Below are positions 10,660 to 20,241 of a DNA stretch of 64,000 nucleotides, one piece after another; within the stretch, counting starts at the first letter, position 1, and every line of letters starts with the position of its first letter. Where the stretch lies: positions 62,001 through 126,000 of the forward strand of contig MKWE01000047.1 in the NCBI GenBank assembly GCA_001899585.1, read 5' to 3'. The translations under genes and the position numbers were made by a program. The stretch is from Rhodospirillales bacterium 70-18 (GTDB taxonomy: Bacteria > Pseudomonadota > Alphaproteobacteria > Acetobacterales > Acetobacteraceae). The notes beneath the pieces are model-generated. The model ran no database searches and had not been told where the DNA came from. It saw only the letters and a list, made by a program, of their open reading frames with translations.

Positions 10660-12135
10660 ATGGTGGCGCGGGTGATCGAGGTGGAACTGTTCGACCTGGT
10701 GGTGTTCGGCGCCACCGGCGACCTTGCGGGGCGCAAGCTGATCCCGGCGCTGTACCAGCGCTGCGCCGGCGGGCAGATCCCGCATGGGGCACGGGTGATC
10801 GGCGTGTCCCGCCGCGCGATGGACGATGTGGCGTTCCGCGCCATGGCCCACGCGGCGCTGCTGGCCCATGTGCCGGCGGCCGATCGCGACGAGGCGGCGA
10901 TGGCGCGCTTCCTCGCCCGGCTGACCTATGTGGCCGCCGATGCGGATGCCGAGCCGGGCTGGCCAGCGCTGGCGGCGCGGCTGGCCGAGGCGGAAGGGCG
11001 CATCCGGGTGTTCTACCTGGCCACCGCGCCCGAGTTGTTCGGCCCGATCTGCGCACGGCTGGCCGCGCACGGGCTGAACGCGGGCGATGCGCGGGTGGTG
11101 GTGGAGAAGCCGATCGGCAAAAGCCTGGACTCCGCCCGCGCCGTCAACGACGCGGTGGGGGCCGCCTTCCCCGAGGACCGAGTCTACCGGATCGACCATT
11201 ACCTGGGCAAAGAGACGGTGCAGAACCTGATGGCCCTGCGCTTCGCCAATGCGCTGTTCGAGCCGCTCTGGAACGCCGCCCATGTCGACCACGTGCAGAT
11301 CACCGTCGCCGAGACGCTGGGGGTGGAGGGCCGCGCCGGCTATTACGACACCGCGGGCGCGCTGCGCGACATGGTGCAGAACCACCTGCTGCAACTGCTT
11401 TGCCTGACCGCGATGGAGCCGCCGGTCTCGCTGGCCGCCGATGCGGTGCGCGACGAGAAGCTGAAGGTGCTGAAAGCACTGGTGCCGATCACCGAGCGCA
11501 ACGCCGCCACCGCCACGGTGCGCGGCCAGTACCGGGCCGGCGCCTCGGCCGGCGGGCCGGTGGGCGGCTACCTGGACGAACTGGGCGACCCGGCCAGCCG
11601 CACCGAGACCTTCGTGGCGCTGAAGGCGGAAATCGCCAACTGGCGCTGGGCCGGCGTGCCGTTCTACCTGCGCACCGGCAAGCGCCTGGCCAACCGGGTG
11701 TCGGAGATCGTCATCGCCTTCCGCGCCATCCCGCATTCGGTGTTCGACGCCGGGGCCGGACCGATCGCCGCCAATCGCCTGGTGATCCGCCTGCAACCGG
11801 ACGAGAGCGTGAAACTGTGGCTGATGATCAAGGATCCCGGGCCGGGCGGCATGCGGCTTGGCCACGCGCCGCTCAACATGGGCTTCGCCGAGACCTTCGG
11901 GGTGCGCAACCCCGATGCCTATGAGCGGCTGCTGATGGACGTGGTGCGCGGCAACCAGACGCTGTTCATGCGCCGCGACGAGGTGGAGGCGGCATGGAGC
12001 TGGATCGACCCGATCCTGGACGCCTGGGCGGGTGCCGCCGAACCGCCGAAGCCCTATACCTCCGGCACCTGGGGCCCCTCGGCGGCAATCGCGCTGGTGG
12101 AGCGGGACGGTCGGAGCTGGAACGAGGACGGCTGA
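10660..12135 (+). CDS. zwf: Glucose-6-phosphate 1-dehydrogenase
   Basis: This is the first enzyme of the oxidative pentose phosphate/Entner-Doudoroff route, oxidising glucose-6-phosphate with NAD(P). The nucleotide-binding GATGDLAGRKLIPALY is near the N-terminus (about residues 15-30). The active-site signature RIDHYLGKETVQN contains the catalytic His and Lys. Length (491 aa) is normal. The ATG at 10660 follows the sdaA stop by four bases and opens the homologous region. It is convergent with the giant RTX gene, leaving only nine bases between the stop codons. Confidence 0.96.
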   Translation: MVARVIEVELFDLVVFGATGDLAGRKLIPALYQRCAGGQIPHGARVIGVSRRAMDDVAFRAMAHAALLAHVPAADRDEAAMARFLARLTYVAADADAEPGWPALAARLAEAEGRIRVFYLATAPELFGPICARLAAHGLNAGDARVVVEKPIGKSLDSARAVNDAVGAAFPEDRVYRIDHYLGKETVQNLMALRFANALFEPLWNAAHVDHVQITVAETLGVEGRAGYYDTAGALRDMVQNHLLQLLCLTAMEPPVSLAADAVRDEKLKVLKALVPITERNAATATVRGQYRAGASAGGPVGGYLDELGDPASRTETFVALKAEIANWRWAGVPFYLRTGKRLANRVSEIVIAFRAIPHSVFDAGAGPIAANRLVIRLQPDESVKLWLMIKDPGPGGMRLGHAPLNMGFAETFGVRNPDAYERLLMDVVRGNQTLFMRRDEVEAAWSWIDPILDAWAGAAEPPKPYTSGTWGPSAAIALVERDGRSWNEDG

Positions 12136-12144
12136 ACGGGCCGG

Positions 12145-15100
12145 CTACACCGCCAGCCAGTTCGCCGGCACGCTGTCCAGCCGGGTGCTTGATGCCACCA
12201 TGCCGCCATCCATCGCCAGCAGCGCATAGGCATGCGCGGCGCCGGCCGCCGTGTCGTGCAGCAGGATGTCGGCCCGCCCGTCGCCGGTGACATCACGTAC
12301 CATGGCAACGCCGATGGTGGCCGGCAGCGTGGCCACAAGGTCGTCCTGGACCACCGTGGCGCCCCGCATCAGCCAGGCATGCAGGCCGCCGGCACCGTCT
12401 CGCAGCAGCAGATCGGCGCGGCCATCGGCGTCAAAGTCGGCGGCGGCAAGGAAGGCCATGCCGGCGGCGGAACGTGACAGCGTGGACAGCGCGGCGGTGG
12501 CGCCGTCCAGCAGGTACAACTCCCCGGTGGCGGACTGGCACAGCAGGTCGGGCGTACCGTCGCCGTTGAAATCGGCCGCCGCCACCCGCACCAGCGCGCC
12601 GCCGATATCGCCGGGCGGCGGTGGGGCCACGCCGTCGTCGTTCAGGATCTGGCCGCCGGCGGTATTGGCCAGGATCTGCGCACCACCGGATGCCCCATAG
12701 ATCCGCACGGCGAAGTTCTCGTCCGGCTCCACCACCGTGTCGCCCCGGACGGCGACGGTGATGGTCTTGCTGGTCTCTCCGGGCAGGAATACCAGCGTGC
12801 CACCGGGGGCCACCCCGCCCACGAAATCCGGTGCGCCGGCGGTGTTGGGCGGCGCGCCGGTAACCTGCCACGCCACGCTGTTGGTGCCGGCGAGGTTGCC
12901 GCTGCGGGTGACCGAGAAGGTGAACGGCGTGCTGCCGGCATTGCCCTCCTGCTTGACCGCGTCCACCGCGGCCAGGGTGAAGCCGGTGTCGTCGTTCACC
13001 ACCTCCGACAACGCCGTCGCGCTCGCCAGGGTGGCGCCGCCGCCCGGCTGGCGCAGCGCCACCATGAACCACTCGTCCGGCTCCACCAGCGTGTCGCCCG
13101 CCACCGCGACGGTGATGCTCTTGGATACCTCCCCCGCCGCGAAGCTCAAGCTGCCCGAGGGCGCCACCCGGCCGGCGAAATCCGCCGGGCCGACGGTGGT
13201 CGGCAGCGCCCCGGTCACGAACCAATCGACGCTGCCGCCGGCATCCAGGCGGCCGCTGCGGGTCACCGTGAACACGAACGGGGTGGCGCCGGAATTGCCC
13301 TCGGCCCGGCTGCCGGTGACGGCGGCGACCGAGAAGCTGGTGTCGTCGTTGACGATGGCGGCGCCCGCCATGCCGGTGACGATCGAGGCGCCGACGCCCG
13401 GCCGGGCCAGTGCCACCGCGAAACCCTCGTCGGGTTCCACCAGATGGTCGCCCTGCACGTTCACGGTGATGGTCCTGGCGGTCTCGCCGGCGGCGAAGCT
13501 CAGCGTTCCACTCGGCACCACGCCGCCCACGAAATCCGCCGGACTGGCCGAATTCGGCCCCTGCCCGACCACCGACCAGGCTATGCTGCCGGCGAGCCCG
13601 GCCGGGCCAAGGCGCGAGACGGTGAACCGGAAGGCGGTGGCGCCGGCATCGCCCTCCGCGAGGCTCGGCGTGTCCGCGGCGACGGCATAGCCGGTGTCGT
13701 CGTTCAGCACCGTGCCGGTCGCGGTGCCGGCCGCGATCGCGGTGCCGGCGGAGGGGCTGCCAAGCCGCACCTGGAAGGTCTCGTCCGGCTCCACCTGCCG
13801 GTCGCCGGCGACGGCGACGGTGACGATGGCGCTGGCCTGGCCCGGCGCGAAGGTCAGCGTGCCGGATGGCGCGGCGCCGCCGACGAAGTCGCTGCCCGCC
13901 GCCGCGTCGGGCCCCAGGCCGCTCACCGCCCAGGCGACCCCGTCCGTGCCGGTGGTGATGCCGCTGCGGGAGACCTTGAAGGTGAAATCGGTGGCGCCGG
14001 CGTTGCCCTCGGCCTTGTTCGCCGATAGCGGGGCGATGACGAAGCTGGTGTCGTCGCTGATGATGGTCCCGGTGGCGGCGCCAACCGCGATGCCGGCGCC
14101 CTGCGGCGTGAGCAGCACCACGCGGAACTGTTCGTCCGGCTCCACCACGAGGTCCCCGGCGACGTTCACCGTAATGCCCTGGCTGGCCACGCCGGGTGCG
14201 AAGGTCAGCGTGCCGCCGGGCGCCACGCCCCCGGTGAAATCGGCCGGATTGGCGCCGTACGGCCCCATGCCGACGACCGACCACCCGACCGTGATGGTGC
14301 CGGCGGTGCTGCCGCTGCGGGCGACCGAGAAGGTGAACGGCGTGCCGCCGGCATTGCCCTCGGCCTTGCTGGCGCTGAGCGCGGTGACCACCAGCGCGGT
14401 ATCGACGCCGACCGCATCGGCCACCTGCAACGTCGCCAGCCCGTTGGCGTAGCTGGTGTAGCCGCCGCTGCTGCCCAGGCTGGTCCAGACGCTGTCGCCG
14501 AACGAGATCCGGTCGCCGGCATCGCCGTCGATACGCAGGGCCGCGGTGTCGGACAGGGCGAGCACGCTCTGCGCCGTCAGCACCAGCCGGTTGTCGCCGC
14601 CGCCGGTGAGGTCGATCGCCTCGATCCCCTGCAACCGCCCCGGCGCCAGGGTGGCGAGGTTCAGCACCAGCCCGGCGCCGTCCAGCACCAGCGTGTCGGT
14701 GCCGGTGCCGCCAACAACCCGGGCGAAGCCGAGATCAGCCACATGCAGCCGGTCATCGCCGGCGCCGCCAAGCAGCACGTCCGCGCCGCCCGCGCCCACC
14801 AGCGTGTCCGCGCCGTCGCCCCCGTCCAGCGTGTCGGCCCCGGTGCTGCCGGTGATGCGGTTGTCCAGCCCGTTGCCGGTGCCGGCGAATCCACCGACGC
14901 CGGCCACCAGGTCCTCGACATTGGCGGGCAACAGATAGCCGGCCAGATCAGCGATGACGGTGTCGGCACCCTCGCCGGGCAGTTCCACCACCGTGTCGCC
15001 CGCGGCATCGGCGTAATAGAGGTCGTTGCCGGGGCCGCCCAGCAGCGAGTCGTCGCCCGGCCCGCCATCCAGCGTATCCGCCCCCGCCAGCCCCAGCAGC

Positions 15101-18100
15101 GTGTCGTTGCCGCCCAGGCCGTGCAGCAGGTCCAGCCCGGTGGTGCCGGCGAGGCTGTCGTTGAGCGCGGTGCCGTCGATCTGCCCGCCGGTGTTGGCCG
15201 TGCTGGGCGTGAAGCTCTGGTCGCTGAAGCGCAGGGTCTCGATGTTGACGATATGGTCCGCCGGTCCGCCCAGCGTGTCGGCCACGAAATACCCGCCGCC
15301 GCCGTCGCGGGTGATGGTGTAGCGGGCGAGCGGCCCGGCATAGACAAGCGTGTCGGCGTCCGCGCCGCCGTCGATGCGGTCGCCGCCGCCGGTGGCGTAG
15401 ATCAGGTCGTTGCCGGCGCCGGCGGTGATGGTGTCCGCCCCCGCGCTGCCGGTGAGCGTATCGGCACCGCTGCCGCCATCGATCGAGACCGCCGCCGCCC
15501 ACGACGCGGCGGAGATGGCATCGTCGCCGGTGCCGCCCAGCAGCGTGCCGGTGCCGGTGACCAGGTCGTTGCCGTCGCCGCCATCCAGCGTGCCGTTGCC
15601 GGTGAGCGTGTCGTTGCCGCTGCCGCCGGCGAGCAGGTTGGCGCCGAGCAGGTCGTGCAGCACGTCGTTGTCGTCGCCGCCGGAGAGCGTGTCGCCGCCG
15701 CGGCCGCCATCCAGGCTGTCGGCGCCGGTGCCGCCGTCCAGGCTGTCAGTGCCGTCGCCGCCCAGCAGCGTATCCGCGCCGTCACCGCCGGAGAGCAGGT
15801 CGGCCTCGCCGCCGCCGGTCAGGCTGTCGCCGCCGGCCAGGCCCAGCAGCGTGTCGCCGCCGTCATTGGCCAGGATGATGTCGCCCGCGGCACCGCCGGA
15901 GAGCGTGATGGCGCCGCCGCCGGCGCCGGCCAGCAGTTCCACATTGTCGGGCAGCGTGAACGAGACCGAGGCGCGGATGGTGTCCTGCCCCGCGCCCGGG
16001 TCCTCGGTGACCACGGCGGTGGAACTGGCGACCAGGTACAGGTCGTCGCCCGCGCCCCCGGCGAGCTGGTCGGTGCCGCCGCCAGCCAGGGTGTCGTTGC
16101 CGGCGCCGCCCAGCAGGGTGTTCTGGCCGCCGTCGCCATCCAGCGAGTCGTTGCCGTCGCCGCCGTCCAGCGAATCGTTGCCCGCCAGGCCGAGCAGCGT
16201 GTCGTCGCCGCTGCCGCCCAGCAGGGTGGCGTCGCCCGGGCCGGCGGTGAGCGAATCATTGCCGGCCCCGCCATCCAGCGTGCCGTTGGTGATGACGCCG
16301 GAGAGTGTGTCGTTGCCCGGCGTGCCGTTATCCACCGTCGGGTTGCTGTCCAGCGGCCAGGCGGGGGAGAAATTATCCACCGTGAAGGCCAGCGCGCTGG
16401 TGTCGCGCAGGGTCAGCACCGTGGTCCAGCCGCCGGCGCCGGCGGGGCCGTCGCGGTCGAGCTGGAACAGCGTATCGGCGCCCGATTGCAGCAGGCGCAG
16501 GTACTGGCCCAGGAACGGATTGGTGGCGCCGTCCAGCCCGCCATACAACTGCGACCACAGCGTCAGCAGGCCGATATCCAGCACATCGCCGCCGGTGCCG
16601 GGGGTGAAATCGGTCACCACGTCGGCGTGGAAGGTGGTCGGGCTGAAGCCGGGGGTGTTACTGAACACGAAGCGGTCCTGCCCGGCGCCGCCGGCCAGCG
16701 TGCTGCCGGTGTCGCCGTAGTCCAGCTCGTCGATGGTGTCGTTGCCGGCGCCGCCGTCGATCGAGTTGGCGCCGCTCACGTCGAACAGGTAGTCGGCACC
16801 GGCGCCGCCGTCCAGCAGATCGTTGCCGGCGCCGCCGTCCAGCGTATCCTGGCCGTCCAACCCCAGCAGCGTCTCGTGGCCGGCGCCGCCGAGCAGGCTG
16901 TCGTTGCCCGCCGTGCCGGTGACGGTGAGGTTGACGGTGCCGAGCGGCGTCCAGGGGTAGAGGTTGCCGTAGTCGTCGGTGGCGGGCGTGAAATTATCGG
17001 ACGTGAAGGCGGTGGCGGTGGTGTTCTGCAAGGTCAGGATGGTGGTCCAGCCGGCGCCGCCCGGGCCGTCGCGGTCGAGTTGCAGCAGGGTATCGGCGCC
17101 GCTCTGCGCCAGGCGGAGGAAGCCGCCGGCGAACGGGTTGCCGAGCGTGTTCCAGCCGGCATAGCCGCGCGACCACTCCATCACCTGCATCGCGTTCAGC
17201 ACGTCGCCGCCGGCGCCGGGGGTGAAGTCGGTAATGAGGTCGCGGTGGAAGGTGGCGGGGCTGTAGCCGGGGGCGCTGCTCAGGATGAACAGGTCCGCCC
17301 CGGCGCCGCCGGTGATGGTGCTGCCGGTGTCGCCGCCATCGACGAGATCGACGGTGTCCGCCCCGGCGCCGAGGTCGATCGCATTGGCGCCGAACGGGTC
17401 GGCCACGCTGTCGCCGCCGTCGCCGGCCACGATGCTGTCCGCGCCGATGCCGCCCAGCAGCGTGTCGTTGCCGCCGCCGCCGTCCAGGCTGTCATTGCCC
17501 GCCCCGCCATCGATGCTGTCATCGCCGGAGCCGCCGAACACGGTGTCGGCGCCATCGCCGGCCGACAGGCTGTCATTGCCGCTGCCGCCGTCCAGGCTGT
17601 CCGCGCCGGTGCCACCCACCAGCGTGTCATTGCCGGCCAGCCCGGCCAGGGTGTCGTTGTCCGGCGAGCCGGGCAGGCTGTCATTGCCGCCATCGTCGCC
17701 GGTGACGGCGAGGCCGGCGCTGCCATGCGGGTTCGAGCCCTGGGCGATGTTGGCGGCGGTCACCGCACTGGTCAGGGTGTCGCGCAGCACCAGCACGGTG
17801 GCCCAGCCGGCCCCTCCGGCGGGGCCGTCGCGGTCGAACTGCACCAGCGTGTCGGCGCCGCTGGTGGCCAGGCGGAAGAAGCCGGCGGCGAACGGGTTGG
17901 TGCCGGCCGGCAGGCTGTTGCCGGCCAGCAGCCCCGCCAGCAACGCGCCGATATCCAGCACGTCGCCGCCGGCGCCCGGCGTGAAGTCGGTCATGGTGTC
18001 GGCGTGCAGGCCGGCCGGGTCGGTCGCCGCGGTGGCGCCCAGGCGCAGCACATCCTGGCCGTCGCCGCCGGTGATGGTGCTGCCGGTATCGCCGCCGCCC

Positions 18101-19935
18101 ACCCCGGTGATGGTGTCGTCGCCGCTGCCGACATCGATCAGGTTGCCGCCCTGGGTGTCGGAGATCAGGTCGTCGCCGCTGCCGCCGGTGATGGTGTCGG
18201 CCCCTGCCCCACCATCCAGCGTGTCCTCGCCGTCGCCGCCGCCCAGCAGGTCGGCCCCGGCGCCTCCGGCTAGGCTGTCATCGCCGGTGCCGCCGGCCAG
18301 GGTGTCGTTGCCGTCGCCGCCGTCCAGGCTGTCGCCACCGCCATTGCCGGCCAGGCTGTCGTTGCCGGCAAGCCCGGTGAGCGTGTCGTTGCCGTCGCCG
18401 CCCGCCAGCGTGTCGGCCGCGGCGCCGCCGGTCAGGCTGGTGTCCAGGCCCGGCGCGGCGGTGCCGTCGGCGGTGTCCCATGGCTGGGTGCCGGGCTCGG
18501 CGGAGGCGGCGAAGTTCTGCGCCACTAGGCTGCCGGCGGTCACGTTGTCCAGCACCGCCAGGGTCACCCAGGCGCCGGGGCCCGAGGCGTCATGGTCGAA
18601 CTGCACCAGCGTGTTGGCGCCGCTTTGCAGCGTGCGCAGGTAGCCGGTGGCGAAGGGGTTGGTGCCGTTGGCCCAGCCGCTGGCATAGGCCAGCAGTTCG
18701 TGGCCGAAATCGAATATATCGCCGCCGGCGCCGGCCTGGAAATCGGTGATCTCGTCGGGCGCGAGCTGGCCCGGGGTGAAGTTCGCCAGCGTCCCGGCCC
18801 CGGAGCCGAGGCGGAAAATATCCTGCCCGGCACCGCCGACGAGCGTGTTGCCGCCGCCGCCGGAGACGTTGCCGAAGATGTCGTTGCCGGCCCCGCCGTC
18901 CAGCAGGTTGCCGCCCTGGATATCCTCCAGCGAGTCGTTGCCGTCGCCGCCCAGCAGCGTGTCGGCGCCGGCCCCGCCCAGCAGCGTGTCGGCGCCGGCG
19001 CCGCCGTCCAGGCTGTCATTGCCGTCGCCGCCGCCGAGGCTGTCGCTGCCGTCGCCGCCCAGCAGCGTGTCGGCGCCGGCATAGCCCAGCAGTGTGTCGC
19101 GGCCGTCGCCACCGGCCAGGCTGTCCGCGCCGTCGCCACCGCTGAGACAGTCATTGCCGGCGCCGCCCGCCATCACGTCGTCGCCGGTGCCGCCCAGCAG
19201 CGTGTCGGCACCGCCATTGCCGGTCAGGGTGTCGTTGTCCGGCCCGCCGGAGAGCAGGTTGGCGGCGCTGTCGCCCACCAGGGCCTGGCCGGTGGCGCCG
19301 AACGGGTTCCAGCCCTGCGCGATGTTGTCGGCGGTGAAGCTGGCCGCCTGGGTGTTCTGCAGGACCAGCACATCCACCCAGGCGCCGGCATTGTTGACCT
19401 GCAGCAGCGTGTCCGCGCCGGATTGCTGCAACCGCAGCAGCCCGGCGACGAACGGGTTGGGGCTGGCGGCGCGCCAGTCCACCGGGGCGTAGGTGGCGTA
19501 CAGCACGTCGAGCGTGTCGCCGCCGGGGCCGGTCTGGAAATCGGTGATCACGTCCGGATGCAGCGTGCCGATGCCGTAATTGGCCACATAGCCGGCCTGG
19601 TAGCCGAGCACGAACAGGTCCCGCCCGGCGCCGCCGGTGAGCGTGCTGCCGGTGTCGCCGCTGGAAACCTCGCCGATCGTGTCGGCGCCGGCGCCGCCAT
19701 CGATCAGGTTGCCGCCCTGGGTGTCGCTGAGGCTGTCGTCGCCGCTGCCGCCCGCCAGCGTATCGTCGCCGGCGCCGCCGGCCAGCGTGTCATTGTCGGC
19801 GCCGCCATCCACGCTGTCGTTGCCGTCGGAGCCGCCCAGCCGGTCGTTGCCGTCCAGCCCCAGGATGGTATCGACGCCCGACGTGCCGCCCCAGGTATCG
19901 TTGCCGGTGGTCCCGGTGAACAGGCTGGCGGACAT
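12145..19935 (-). CDS. Giant secreted RTX / Calx-beta / FG-GAP repeat protein
   Basis: This 2596-residue, very acidic, Gly/Asp-rich protein is almost entirely repeats. From the N-terminus there are blocks of GGxGxDxLxGG calcium-binding nonapeptides. Among them sit five copies of a roughly 90-residue module reading TDF-x-P-G-x-GGD-x-LD ... LRLxQSGADTLxQxDRDG ... (starting near residues 129, 394, 646, 900 and 1105). A second long RTX stretch (about 1190-1840) includes a YTITRDGGGGYFVAD segment. Five Calx-beta-like domains follow (about 1845-2430), each ending in NDDT/NDDG, and the C-terminus is an FG-GAP/VCBS-like set (DFNGDGTPD, DFDADGRAD, DVTGDGRAD). There is no Sec signal, which fits type I secretion, but the transporter is not in the window. 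GAGGGTAG precedes the ATG at 19935. Adhesin or biofilm matrix roles are inferred. Confidence 0.92.
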   Translation of the reverse strand: MSASLFTGTTGNDTWGGTSGVDTILGLDGNDRLGGSDGNDSVDGGADNDTLAGGAGDDTLAGGSGDDSLSDTQGGNLIDGGAGADTIGEVSSGDTGSTLTGGAGRDLFVLGYQAGYVANYGIGTLHPDVITDFQTGPGGDTLDVLYATYAPVDWRAASPNPFVAGLLRLQQSGADTLLQVNNAGAWVDVLVLQNTQAASFTADNIAQGWNPFGATGQALVGDSAANLLSGGPDNDTLTGNGGADTLLGGTGDDVMAGGAGNDCLSGGDGADSLAGGDGRDTLLGYAGADTLLGGDGSDSLGGGDGNDSLDGGAGADTLLGGAGADTLLGGDGNDSLEDIQGGNLLDGGAGNDIFGNVSGGGGNTLVGGAGQDIFRLGSGAGTLANFTPGQLAPDEITDFQAGAGGDIFDFGHELLAYASGWANGTNPFATGYLRTLQSGANTLVQFDHDASGPGAWVTLAVLDNVTAGSLVAQNFAASAEPGTQPWDTADGTAAPGLDTSLTGGAAADTLAGGDGNDTLTGLAGNDSLAGNGGGDSLDGGDGNDTLAGGTGDDSLAGGAGADLLGGGDGEDTLDGGAGADTITGGSGDDLISDTQGGNLIDVGSGDDTITGVGGGDTGSTITGGDGQDVLRLGATAATDPAGLHADTMTDFTPGAGGDVLDIGALLAGLLAGNSLPAGTNPFAAGFFRLATSGADTLVQFDRDGPAGGAGWATVLVLRDTLTSAVTAANIAQGSNPHGSAGLAVTGDDGGNDSLPGSPDNDTLAGLAGNDTLVGGTGADSLDGGSGNDSLSAGDGADTVFGGSGDDSIDGGAGNDSLDGGGGNDTLLGGIGADSIVAGDGGDSVADPFGANAIDLGAGADTVDLVDGGDTGSTITGGAGADLFILSSAPGYSPATFHRDLITDFTPGAGGDVLNAMQVMEWSRGYAGWNTLGNPFAGGFLRLAQSGADTLLQLDRDGPGGAGWTTILTLQNTTATAFTSDNFTPATDDYGNLYPWTPLGTVNLTVTGTAGNDSLLGGAGHETLLGLDGQDTLDGGAGNDLLDGGAGADYLFDVSGANSIDGGAGNDTIDELDYGDTGSTLAGGAGQDRFVFSNTPGFSPTTFHADVVTDFTPGTGGDVLDIGLLTLWSQLYGGLDGATNPFLGQYLRLLQSGADTLFQLDRDGPAGAGGWTTVLTLRDTSALAFTVDNFSPAWPLDSNPTVDNGTPGNDTLSGVITNGTLDGGAGNDSLTAGPGDATLLGGSGDDTLLGLAGNDSLDGGDGNDSLDGDGGQNTLLGGAGNDTLAGGGTDQLAGGAGDDLYLVASSTAVVTEDPGAGQDTIRASVSFTLPDNVELLAGAGGGAITLSGGAAGDIILANDGGDTLLGLAGGDSLTGGGEADLLSGGDGADTLLGGDGTDSLDGGTGADSLDGGRGGDTLSGGDDNDVLHDLLGANLLAGGSGNDTLTGNGTLDGGDGNDLVTGTGTLLGGTGDDAISAASWAAAVSIDGGSGADTLTGSAGADTITAGAGNDLIYATGGGDRIDGGADADTLVYAGPLARYTITRDGGGGYFVADTLGGPADHIVNIETLRFSDQSFTPSTANTGGQIDGTALNDSLAGTTGLDLLHGLGGNDTLLGLAGADTLDGGPGDDSLLGGPGNDLYYADAAGDTVVELPGEGADTVIADLAGYLLPANVEDLVAGVGGFAGTGNGLDNRITGSTGADTLDGGDGADTLVGAGGADVLLGGAGDDRLHVADLGFARVVGGTGTDTLVLDGAGLVLNLATLAPGRLQGIEAIDLTGGGDNRLVLTAQSVLALSDTAALRIDGDAGDRISFGDSVWTSLGSSGGYTSYANGLATLQVADAVGVDTALVVTALSASKAEGNAGGTPFTFSVARSGSTAGTITVGWSVVGMGPYGANPADFTGGVAPGGTLTFAPGVASQGITVNVAGDLVVEPDEQFRVVLLTPQGAGIAVGAATGTIISDDTSFVIAPLSANKAEGNAGATDFTFKVSRSGITTGTDGVAWAVSGLGPDAAAGSDFVGGAAPSGTLTFAPGQASAIVTVAVAGDRQVEPDETFQVRLGSPSAGTAIAAGTATGTVLNDDTGYAVAADTPSLAEGDAGATAFRFTVSRLGPAGLAGSIAWSVVGQGPNSASPADFVGGVVPSGTLSFAAGETARTITVNVQGDHLVEPDEGFAVALARPGVGASIVTGMAGAAIVNDDTSFSVAAVTGSRAEGNSGATPFVFTVTRSGRLDAGGSVDWFVTGALPTTVGPADFAGRVAPSGSLSFAAGEVSKSITVAVAGDTLVEPDEWFMVALRQPGGGATLASATALSEVVNDDTGFTLAAVDAVKQEGNAGSTPFTFSVTRSGNLAGTNSVAWQVTGAPPNTAGAPDFVGGVAPGGTLVFLPGETSKTITVAVRGDTVVEPDENFAVRIYGASGGAQILANTAGGQILNDDGVAPPPPGDIGGALVRVAAADFNGDGTPDLLCQSATGELYLLDGATAALSTLSRSAAGMAFLAAADFDADGRADLLLRDGAGGLHAWLMRGATVVQDDLVATLPATIGVAMVRDVTGDGRADILLHDTAAGAAHAYALLAMDGGMVASSTRLDSVPANWLAV
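12640..14420 (-). repeat. Five tandem Calx-beta-like repeat units
   Basis: Within the giant gene, five units of about 350 bases (about 115 residues) follow each other. Each begins with an AEGNAG / QEGNAG-type motif followed by FTFSVxRSG, continues through a GTLTFAPG-type strand and VEPDExF, and ends in NDD. Units start near 14395, 14045, 13690, 13345 and 12985. They have diverged, so the array is old rather than a recent expansion. Confidence 0.85.
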
Positions 19936-20241
19936 CGGCACTACCCTCGGTCGGCCGCGCCCGGGCGTGGCCACTGCGACAACTGGCACCCGTGGGCCGC
20001 GCCACGGATGCCGAAAGCCGGAATGAGGCGGTTTTCGCCGGCCTGCCACCCAGCCTCGCCAGCCGGCCCATGCAGGGCGAGTGACGAAGGGTTGACACAA
20101 TCGCCCGACATCGCGGTGCCGACCAATAATTTAGATATTGGTCACAATCTGATCCGCGGGAAAAGCAGATATGCTGTTTTGTTAACTATTTTCCGCGAAA
20201 ATCCACCGGCCTTCACCCGCGCCGTCGCCTTGGCATACGGC
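19936..20241. promoter_or_regulatory. AT-rich, dyad-rich upstream region of the RTX gene
   Basis: This is the only gene-free stretch over 300 bases. 19936-20120 is GC-rich with nothing evident. 20121-20205 is strikingly AT-rich and holds several dyads: a perfect 8+8 inverted repeat at 20121-20143, a pair of CGCGG(G)AAAA/TTTTCCGCG arms around 20155-20203, and GTTAAC. It probably carries the promoter and operators of the minus-strand RTX gene, which starts 185 bases further on. I cannot assign a -35/-10 pair with confidence. Confidence 0.5.
20121..20143. promoter_or_regulatory. Putative operator: perfect 8-bp inverted repeat
   Basis: GACCAATA and TATTGGTC flank a 7-base AT spacer. The dyad sits 185 bases upstream of the RTX gene start, in an AT island of a GC-rich genome. 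This is what a dimeric regulator site would look like. No regulator gene lies next to it, so the binding protein is unknown. Confidence 0.5.

Noticed and set aside
14743-18273. Very long plus-strand ORF (1176 codons) antisense to the RTX gene
   Set aside because: It mirrors the GGxGxD repeats of the real gene on the opposite strand, has no ribosome site, and reads as low-complexity Ala/Val/Gly/Arg.
14700-19900. Regularly spaced short DNA repeats that resemble a CRISPR array
   Set aside because: The period is that of nine-residue RTX motifs in one open frame; units are contiguous without unique spacers and no cas genes are present.
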